From assembly GCF_018327685.1 (NCBI RefSeq), contig NZ_BNEL01000001.1:1488001-1552000 (forward strand): 64,000 nucleotides of DNA. The letters are read 5' to 3'. The translations under genes were made by a program, and so were the position numbers. Of this stretch, positions 57,979 to 64,000 are shown in pieces. Numbering within the stretch: the first letter of the stretch is position 1; every line of letters starts with the position of its first letter. Source of the DNA: Streptomyces sp. TS71-3. GTDB taxonomy: Bacteria > Actinomycetota > Actinomycetes > Streptomycetales > Streptomycetaceae. The notes beneath the pieces were generated by a model, which worked only from the letters and a program-made list of their open reading frames with translations, was not told the DNA's origin and made no database searches.

Positions 57979-59445
57979 ATGCCCGCCCCTGAGCGTTCAC
58001 CTCAGCCGTCGAGCCCGACCGCGGATGCTCTCCGGGCGGGGGCGCACGTTCTCGCCGACGCCGCCGCCCGCGCCACCGAGGCCGCCGGCCCCCGCCCGCC
58101 CGTGCCGTCCCCGCCCGCCCCCGCCGATGTCCCGGCCGCCGGGGTGCGGGGCGCGGGGCTGGACCGGGTGCTGCGCGGCCCCAGCGGCCTGGGCACCGCG
58201 AGCCTGCACGTGGGCCGGCGCCCGGAGCCGGCCTCGCCCGCCGCCCCGGTCCCTGCCGACGTGCCCACCGCCGAGGTGCCCTCGGCCGGGGTGTCCACCG
58301 CCGAGGTGCCGGCCACCGGAGTGCGGGTGCCGGGTGCCCGGCCGGCGGGAGCGTTGCCCGGCCCCAGCGGGCTCGGCACCGCGGGCCTGAGCCTCGTCCG
58401 GCGAACGGAGCCACCGGTGCCGCGGGAGCAGCCGGAGCAGCCGGAGCCGGCGGCGGAACCGGCGGAGGGCATCGCGATCCCGGGCCTCTACCACCACCCG
58501 GTGCAGGAGCCCGACCCGGTGCGCGTGGAGGAGGTCAGCCGCAGGATCAAGGCCTGGGCGCTGGACGAGGTCGACCTGTACCCCGACGAGTGGGAGGACC
58601 AGTTCGACGGCTTCTCCGTGGGGCGGTACATGGTCGCCTGCCATCCCGACGCCCCGACGGTCGACCACGTGATGCTCGCGACGCGCCTGATGGTCGCCGA
58701 GAACGCCGTGGACGACTGCTACTGCGAGGACCACGGAGGCTCGCCCGTCGGCCTCGGCGCACGCCTGCTGCTGGCGCACACCGCACTCGACCCGCTGCAC
58801 ACGACGCAGGAGTACGAGCCGCGGTGGGCGGAGTCGCTCCACTCGGACGCGCCCCGGCGCGCCTACCGGTCCGCCATGGAGTACTTCGTCAAGGCGGCCA
58901 GCCCCTCGCAGACCGACCGGTTCCGGCACGACATGGCCCGCCTGCACATGGGCTATCTCGCCGAGGCGGCCTGGGCGCAGACGGACGAGGTGCCCGAGGT
59001 GTGGGAGTACCTGGCGATGCGCCAGTTCAACAACTTCCGCCCCTGTCCCACCATCACCGACACCGTCGGCGGCTACGAACTGCCGGCGGACCTGCACGCG
59101 CGGCCCGCCATGCAGCGGGTCATCGCGCTGGCGGGGAACGCCACGACGATCGTGAACGACCTGTACTCGTACACCAAGGAACTCGCCAGCCCCGGCCGGC
59201 ACCTCAACCTGCCCGTGGTGATCGCCGAACGTGAGGGCGTCTCCGACCGCGAGGCCTACCTGAAGACGGTCGACGTCCACAACGACCTGATGCACGCCTT
59301 CGAGACCGAAGCCGCGGCCCTCGCCGCCGCCTTCCCCCTCCCGACCGTGCAGCGCTTCCTGAAGGGGGTGGCCACCTGGGTCGACGGCAACCACTACTGG
59401 CACCAGACCAACACCTACCGCTACAGCCTGCCCGACTTCTGGTAA
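57979..59445 (+). CDS. 2-methylisoborneol synthase (terpene cyclase)
   Basis: This 488-aa cyclase makes 2-MIB from 2-methyl-geranyl diphosphate. The metal motifs are DDCYCED at 245-251 and NDLYSYTKE at 393-401. The first about 165 residues are Pro/Ala-rich and disordered, and contain two near-identical blocks, VLRGPSGLGTASLHVGRR (64-81) and ALPGPSGLGTAGLSLVRR (125-142), suited to docking to the encapsulin. In-frame ATG 57979 has AAGGAG seven bases upstream; an out-of-frame ATG at 57975 is ignored. It lies after the shell gene and before the methyltransferase. Confidence 0.95.
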   Translation: MPAPERSPQPSSPTADALRAGAHVLADAAARATEAAGPRPPVPSPPAPADVPAAGVRGAGLDRVLRGPSGLGTASLHVGRRPEPASPAAPVPADVPTAEVPSAGVSTAEVPATGVRVPGARPAGALPGPSGLGTAGLSLVRRTEPPVPREQPEQPEPAAEPAEGIAIPGLYHHPVQEPDPVRVEEVSRRIKAWALDEVDLYPDEWEDQFDGFSVGRYMVACHPDAPTVDHVMLATRLMVAENAVDDCYCEDHGGSPVGLGARLLLAHTALDPLHTTQEYEPRWAESLHSDAPRRAYRSAMEYFVKAASPSQTDRFRHDMARLHMGYLAEAAWAQTDEVPEVWEYLAMRQFNNFRPCPTITDTVGGYELPADLHARPAMQRVIALAGNATTIVNDLYSYTKELASPGRHLNLPVVIAEREGVSDREAYLKTVDVHNDLMHAFETEAAALAAAFPLPTVQRFLKGVATWVDGNHYWHQTNTYRYSLPDFW

Positions 59446-59450
59446 GAAGA

Positions 59451-60356
59451 ATGGACCTGTCCATGACCGACACCCAGCTCACCAGCACCGCCGGTTCCAC
59501 CGGGACCTCCCTGTTCATCCCCGCCCCCGTGACGCCCTACCAGGGGGACATCGCGCGCTACTGGGACACCGAGGCCAGGCCCGTGAACCTGCGTCTGGGC
59601 GACGTCGACGGCCTCTACCACCACCACTACGGCATCGGCGCCGTCGACCGCGCGGCCCTCGGCCACGCCGACGACGCCGAGTCCGAGAGCAAACTGATCG
59701 CGGAGCTCCACCGCCTGGAATCGGCACAGGCGGAACTCCTTCTGGACCACCTCGGCCCCGTCGAGCGCGACGACACCCTCGTGGACGCCGGCTGCGGGCG
59801 CGGCGGCTCGATGGTCATGGCCCACCAGCGCTTCGGGTGCAAGGTCGAGGGCGTCACCCTGTCGGCCAAGCAGGCGGACTTCGCCAACCGGCGCGCTCGC
59901 GAGCTCGGCATCCAGGAGCACGTCCGGGCCCGCGTCTGCAACATGCTCGGCATGCCCTTCGAGACGGGGCAGGCCGCGGCGTCGTGGAACAACGAGTCGA
60001 GCATGTACGTCGACCTGCACGACCTCTTCGCCGAACACTCCCGGATCCTCGCGGTGGGCGGCCGCTACGTGACCATCACGGGCTGCTGGAACCCGCGCTA
60101 CGGCCAGCCCTCGAAGTGGGTCTCCCAGATCAACGCACACTTCGAGTGCAACATCCACTCCCGCCGGGAGTACCTCCGCGCCATGGCCGACAACCGCCTG
60201 GTACCGCAAGCGGTCATCGACCTGACCCCCGCAACCCTGCCCTACTGGGAGCTGAGGGCAACGTCTTCCCTGGTCACCGGCATCGAGGAGGCCTTCATCA
60301 ACTCCTACAAGGACGGCTCTTTCCAGTACCTCCTGATCGCAGCAGACCGAGTCTGA
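59451..60356 (+). CDS. Geranyl diphosphate 2-C-methyltransferase
   Basis: This 301-aa SAM-dependent methyltransferase has VDAGCGRGGSMVMAH as the SAM loop and the sterol/terpenoid methyltransferase-like ITGCWNPRYG and WNNESSMYVDL segments. It methylates C2 of geranyl diphosphate, making the C11 substrate of the cyclase encoded five bases upstream. Two ATG codons, 59451 and 59463, are possible; the first has AAGAAG only two bases away, the second has GGAC, so the start is uncertain by four residues. Confidence 0.94.
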   Translation: MDLSMTDTQLTSTAGSTGTSLFIPAPVTPYQGDIARYWDTEARPVNLRLGDVDGLYHHHYGIGAVDRAALGHADDAESESKLIAELHRLESAQAELLLDHLGPVERDDTLVDAGCGRGGSMVMAHQRFGCKVEGVTLSAKQADFANRRARELGIQEHVRARVCNMLGMPFETGQAAASWNNESSMYVDLHDLFAEHSRILAVGGRYVTITGCWNPRYGQPSKWVSQINAHFECNIHSRREYLRAMADNRLVPQAVIDLTPATLPYWELRATSSLVTGIEEAFINSYKDGSFQYLLIAADRV

Positions 60357-60395
60357 CCAGAAGGTCGGGGCACGACGACGGGGGGCGCCCCCGAA

Positions 60396-60416
60396 GGGGC
60401 GCGGGGAACTGCGCGA
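60396..60416. repeat. Dispersed repeat copy downstream of the 2-MIB operon
   Basis: GGGGCGCGGGGAACTGCGCGA is present, followed by ACCAGCCACGGCGATACGCG and a GGCGA/TCGCC stem, 40 bases after the methyltransferase stop. The extended form matches the copy near 19270. Confidence 0.75.
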
Positions 60417-60476
60417 CCAGCCACGGCGATACGCGCGGATCGCCACTGTCCCTGGGGGGTGCCTCTATGTCCTTGG

Positions 60477-61679
60477 TCAAGCGGGGCGTGGGGTTCGGTG
60501 TTCGTAGAAGGTGCCGTCGCGGAGCATCGCGTAGAGCACGCTGATGCGCTGGCGGGCCAGGCGGAGGAGAGCCTGGGTATGAGTCTTTCCTCTGGCTCGG
60601 CAGCGGTCGTAGTAGGTGCGGGAGACGGGATCGTGCAAGGCGGCGAAAGCGGACAGGAACATCGCCCGTTTGAGCTGGCGGTTTCCGCCTCGTGGCGCGT
60701 GTTCGCCGTGGATCGATGTGCCCGACGACTTGGTGGTCGGGGCCAGGCCGGCGTAGGAGGCGAGATGGGCGGCGGTGGGGAAGCTGGTGCCGTCGCCGAC
60801 GGTGACCAGCAGGGTGGCAGCGGTCCTGACCGCGATCCCCGGCATCGAGATCAGGACCTGGGAAAGAGGGTGCTCCTCCAGCAGGGCCTCGATCTGCGCT
60901 TGAAGAGCGCGGCGCTGTTCGTGGACAGCCGCGAGCGAGCGGGCCAGCGAGGGGATCACGATGTCGAGCGTGCCGGTCCCCGGGACCACGACGGTCTGTT
61001 CGTCGAGTGCGTCGAAGACGTCGTCGATCAGCCGCTGGGCCATGCGCGGGGCTTTGGGTCGGATGGTTTCGACGAGTTTGCGGCGGCCGGCTTTCCTGAG
61101 GGCGGATGGGGATCCGTAGCGCTCCAGCAGCCAGGTGACTGCTTGGTGATCCAGCCGCGGGCCCAGGACGCGTTCGAGGCTGGGGTGGAACTGTGTGAGC
61201 AGGCCGCGTATGCGGTTGCTGGTGCGTGTGGCCTCGGTGGCAAGATCCTGGTCGAAGCCGACCAGCACGGTGAGTTCGGCGGTGATCTCATCGGTCAGTT
61301 CCAGGGACCGCAGGGTGTGGGGCATGGTGCGGGCGGCGTCCGCGATGACCGCGGCGTCCTTGGCGTCGGTCTTGGCCTCGCCCGGGTAGAGGTCGGCGAT
61401 CCTGCGCATCGCAAGTCCGGGCAGGTAGGCGACCTTGCAGCCTGCGTCCCGGGCCACGGTCAGTGGCAGAGCGCCGATCGAGGCGGGCTGGTCCACGATC
61501 AGCAGGACGGTGCCGAATTTGGCGGCCAGCTTGTCGAAGACGGCTCGCAGTTTCGGTTCGCTGTTGGGCAGGGGCTTGTCGAAGACCTTCTTGCCGGCTG
61601 GGGTGAGTCCGTGGCCGTGGTGGGCGGTCTTGCCGACGTCCAGGCCGAGGAAGACGCCCACGTCGCCGGTGTCGAACAT
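60477..61679 (-). CDS. IS110-family transposase
   Basis: This 400-aa recombinase has the N-terminal RuvC-like DEDD domain (FLGLDVGKTAH with Asp14, LLIVDQPAS with Asp63 where many members have Glu, KTDAKDAAVIAD with Asp105 and Asp108) and the C-terminal transposase_20 domain (ISMPGIAVRTAATLL, AHLASYAGLAPTTKSSG, APRGGNRQLKRAMF) that holds the catalytic Ser. The gene is intact. ATG at 61679 follows AAGGAG at a 12-base distance. An upstream in-frame start at 61736 is less likely. Confidence 0.95.
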   Translation of the reverse strand: MFDTGDVGVFLGLDVGKTAHHGHGLTPAGKKVFDKPLPNSEPKLRAVFDKLAAKFGTVLLIVDQPASIGALPLTVARDAGCKVAYLPGLAMRRIADLYPGEAKTDAKDAAVIADAARTMPHTLRSLELTDEITAELTVLVGFDQDLATEATRTSNRIRGLLTQFHPSLERVLGPRLDHQAVTWLLERYGSPSALRKAGRRKLVETIRPKAPRMAQRLIDDVFDALDEQTVVVPGTGTLDIVIPSLARSLAAVHEQRRALQAQIEALLEEHPLSQVLISMPGIAVRTAATLLVTVGDGTSFPTAAHLASYAGLAPTTKSSGTSIHGEHAPRGGNRQLKRAMFLSAFAALHDPVSRTYYDRCRARGKTHTQALLRLARQRISVLYAMLRDGTFYEHRTPRPA

Positions 61680-61950
61680 CGTGCTGTCAGCTCCTTTGGT
61701 GCGGCTGGCCTGGGCTTCGGTGTCGTACGCGCGCATCCACGTTATGCAGACCTGCCGCCCGTGAACTGTCCGGCGTTGCGCCGGACCGGACGGTGGCCGG
61801 ACCTCTCATCAGCGGCTCCGACGGCACCTCTCGGGCCCGGTGAACACCACCCCCCACGTCATCTCGGACAGGGGGACACAGTCATGCCGGGCCCGGAGGC
61901 CAGCGGCCCTCTTGCAGGACCGCGAAAAAGATAACGGGGGCAGTCTGGTC
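61680..61950 (-). ncRNA. Candidate bridge-RNA region in the IS110 left end
   Basis: The non-coding 5' flank of the transposase carries several stems on the minus strand, best GTCCGGCG-CAA-CGCCGGAC at about 61770-61790, followed by GGGGGAC/GTCC-type pairings. IS110 elements transcribe a structured guide RNA from this flank. Exact limits and loops need comparison with other copies. Confidence 0.45.
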
Positions 61951-62034
61951 CGATCCGGGCCACCGGCCCAGAGGGGAACGACCCGGCCACCCGCCCGAGG
62001 GGCCAGCCGGGTCACCGCAGAACCCCGGCCCGGC

Positions 62035-64000
62035 CTACCGCGGATCCGCGCGAAGCGCGCCCCCCGCATCCGGGACCACCTGCACCGCCGCACCCCCCGC
62101 CCCCGCGGCCACCCCCAACTGCGAGATCGCGTTGAGCAGGTGGAAGGACCCGCCGTGCCCGACCACCTGCCACCGCTGCGTACGGGTACCGTCCTTGCAC
62201 GGCTGCTGCGTGACCGCCGCACCCACCTCAAGCGGCGCGCCGAGGTAGTGCTTACCGTCCACGACGTCCAGGCACTCCTGCGTCACGGCACCGTCGCGCA
62301 CCGCCCGCACCTCGTAGTAGCCGTCCGCGGTGGCCGTCAGCGCCCAGGCCGCCGCCGGGTCGGAGGCGAACCGCGCTTGCGCCCCGTCCTCCGCCGACGC
62401 CGTGGTGAGCCGCTTGTCCGAGCCGCGCAGTGCGAGCGCGTACGTGCCGTGAGCGAGCGGGAGCCGGGTGACGTTCAGCCAGCCCGGGGCATGGCCGATC
62501 CCCTGCGCGAGCACGCTGAACCCGGCGTAGTCGGCCGCCGGCTTCGGGCTGCCCCAGGTGGCCTGCGCGACGAAGCGCAGCGGCATGAACGCGTCGTTCT
62601 CGACCTCGTTCTCCGTCTCGGCCGCCGCCGAGTCCGGCCACAGCGAGATCTGCGCGCCGGTGACGCCGGGCTGGGGCCCCGCCAGCGTCTCGCCCTCGAA
62701 CGACAGCGGCGTCCAGTCGCTCTCGTAGAGCTTCCGGGTGTCCATGTGGAAGCCGCCGCGCACCAGGTAGAGCGAGTAGGCGGAGTTCATCACGGGGTTG
62801 CCGGCGGCGAGCAGGGCGGAGGGCTGTGCTCCGGTCTCGGTGAGCCAGTGCTCGATCACCACGTCCTTGTTCACCGGGACGGTGTTCTGCCCGTTCAGGC
62901 CGTCGTTCCAGATCCGCAGGGTGCGGCCGCCGGCGCGGACGTGCGCGTCGACGCGGTTGACGAAGTCGACGAAGGCGTCCTGCGGGGTCGCCTTCTCCCC
63001 GTACTTCGCCTTCGCGTAGGCCGCGATCTGCGGATAGTTCGCGAAGTCGGAGCCGAGCATGTACTCGTCGGCGCCCATGTGCCAGTACGGCGTGTCCCAC
63101 ACCGTGAGCGCCTCGTCCACCAGCCTGGTGTAGAAGTCGAAGGCCTCCGGCTGCGTGATGTCCAGCCGGGTGGGGGACTTCGTGCCGGAGGCGTCGGTGA
63201 GCTGGAGTTCGGGGTGGTTCTCCAGGTAGGGGTCTATGTGCCCGGGGGAGTTGATCTCCGGCACCAGCGTGATGTGGTACGTGCGGGCCATGGCGGACAG
63301 CCGCCGCACCTCGTCCTTGGTGTAGTAGCCCCAGAACTTCGTCTTCGGGTCCACGTCGCTGGCGACCTTCGCCTCGATCTGGAGCTGGTTCAGCTTCAGA
63401 TAGGACATGTCGCGCATCAGCCGCTCGAACCAGTCCATCGAGATGTGGATGTAGCACGCGCACACGTCCACGCCCCGTTCGGCGTACTTCGGCACGTCGA
63501 CGGCGGTGCCCTTCGGCAGGCTCCGCCCGCTGCCGAGCATCTGGAGGACCGTACGGGTGCCGTGGTACACGCCGGTCTCGGTGGCCGCGGTGATCCGGAC
63601 CGTGCCGGAGACGTCCAGCGCGTAGCCCTCCGTGCCGAGGTCCCCCCGGGACGGGTCGAGGCGCAGCACCACGTCGCCCGGGTGCTGCCGCGCACCGGTG
63701 GTGACGGGCAGCCGCAGGCCGGTGGCGGTGGCCACGTCGCCGGCGAGCGCGGTCGCGTCGGCGCGCAGCGCCCGGTCGCCGGCGACCACGGCGGAGCGGC
63801 GGCCGAGTTGCAGGCTGCCCTCGCCCGGGGTCCATCGGGTGAGTGCGGGCAGCACCCTGGGGGCGCCCGCCGTGGTTTCGGCTCGTGCGGCGGCCGCGGG
63901 GGCGCCGGGCACCGCGGCGGCCGCGGGCAGGGCCGCCGGAACGAGCAGGGCCAGGGCGGACAGCAGGGGCGCTGCCCATCCCGGTCCCGGTCGCGGTCGG
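62035..64000 (-). CDS. Secreted beta-N-acetylhexosaminidase, GH20 (5' end beyond window)
   Basis: At least 654 aa are visible. The frame is open to the right edge and reads a signal-peptide core (LLSALALLVPAALPAAAA) just inside it, so the start lies beyond base 64000. The GH20b domain (LPALTRWTPGEGSLQL) is followed by the GH20 barrel with the catalytic pair in WHMGADEYMLG and substrate-site WGYYTKDEVRR. Towards the C-terminus is a region with RICIN-like or jelly-roll features (RWQVVGHGGSFHLLNAIS) that may bind carbohydrate. It releases GlcNAc from chitin or glycans outside the cell. Confidence 0.9.
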   Translation of the reverse strand, partial: RPRPGPGWAAPLLSALALLVPAALPAAAAVPGAPAAAARAETTAGAPRVLPALTRWTPGEGSLQLGRRSAVVAGDRALRADATALAGDVATATGLRLPVTTGARQHPGDVVLRLDPSRGDLGTEGYALDVSGTVRITAATETGVYHGTRTVLQMLGSGRSLPKGTAVDVPKYAERGVDVCACYIHISMDWFERLMRDMSYLKLNQLQIEAKVASDVDPKTKFWGYYTKDEVRRLSAMARTYHITLVPEINSPGHIDPYLENHPELQLTDASGTKSPTRLDITQPEAFDFYTRLVDEALTVWDTPYWHMGADEYMLGSDFANYPQIAAYAKAKYGEKATPQDAFVDFVNRVDAHVRAGGRTLRIWNDGLNGQNTVPVNKDVVIEHWLTETGAQPSALLAAGNPVMNSAYSLYLVRGGFHMDTRKLYESDWTPLSFEGETLAGPQPGVTGAQISLWPDSAAAETENEVENDAFMPLRFVAQATWGSPKPAADYAGFSVLAQGIGHAPGWLNVTRLPLAHGTYALALRGSDKRLTTASAEDGAQARFASDPAAAWALTATADGYYEVRAVRDGAVTQECLDVVDGKHYLGAPLEVGAAVTQQPCKDGTRTQRWQVVGHGGSFHLLNAISQLGVAAGAGGAAVQVVPDAGGALRADPR

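Larger units (their letters stand above)
60440..61950. mobile_element. IS110-family insertion sequence (ends approximate)
   Basis: One transposase gene lies on minus with a short 3' flank (under about 40 bases) and a long 5' flank of about 270 bases without a gene. That asymmetry is typical of the IS110 group, which lacks terminal inverted repeats. The exact ends cannot be fixed from one copy. Confidence 0.7.

Overview
The window is chromosomal DNA of very high G+C content. Third codon positions are almost always G or C, GTG and TTG starts are common, and several genes look leaderless. A Tat substrate, tandem PknB-type kinases and a complete 2-methylisoborneol (2-MIB) operon with its encapsulin all point to Streptomyces or a very close relative. 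I see no rRNA, tRNA or CRISPR array.

Layout. 0-4.4 kb: two paralogous Ser/Thr kinases (the first cut by the left edge) and a lipoprotein, all on minus. 4.6-6.2 kb: an isochorismatase-like hydrolase and a DUF4232 lipoprotein. 6.4-10.75 kb: a coupled threonine synthase / AbgT transporter / M20 hydrolase operon. 11.2-22.3 kb: ordinary genes (SPFH protein, aldo/keto reductase, secreted protein, second AbgT transporter, secreted esterase, GntR regulator with creatininase-like enzyme, membrane protein, phosphoribosyltransferase with CapA-like protein).

22.3-27.5 kb: a patch with less biased codon use. It holds an HTH/TPR-like regulator, a HATPase, a stand-alone class I aminoacyl-tRNA-synthetase-like protein overlapping an ASCH-domain gene, an IS5-type transposase remnant, and a phosphotransferase lacking its usual catalytic Asn. 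This is the least described gene set here. 27.7-35.1 kb: PolX, a Tat phospholipase C-type enzyme, an aldo/keto reductase/MerR pair with a MerR promoter, a berberine-bridge-type oxidase and a GNAT acetyltransferase.

35.3-54 kb: an aromatic-acid catabolic island. It has a four-component Rieske dioxygenase (alpha, beta, 3Fe-4S ferredoxin, reductase), LigA/LigB-type extradiol dioxygenase, CoA-transferase, citryl-CoA-lyase-like protein, amidohydrolase, class II aldolase/decarboxylase-like protein, beta-hydroxyacid dehydrogenase, MFS carrier, a second Rieske oxygenase, and three regulators (two IclR, one FadR-type). A dead TetR 3' end lies between the two IclR genes. The gene set resembles phthalate/protocatechuate-type degradation, but the substrate is inferred.

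54-60.4 kb: an F420-type oxidoreductase, a BadF/NAG-kinase-like ATPase, then the 2-MIB operon: family 2B encapsulin with a cyclic-nucleotide-binding domain, 2-MIB synthase with a duplicated cargo-type motif in its disordered N-terminus, and geranyl diphosphate 2-C-methyltransferase. A MITE-like element sits between shell gene and cargo gene. 60.4-62 kb: an IS110 element. 62-64 kb: a secreted GH20 hexosaminidase cut by the right edge.

Two dispersed intergenic repeat families recur across the window, one of them in at least 17 copies.
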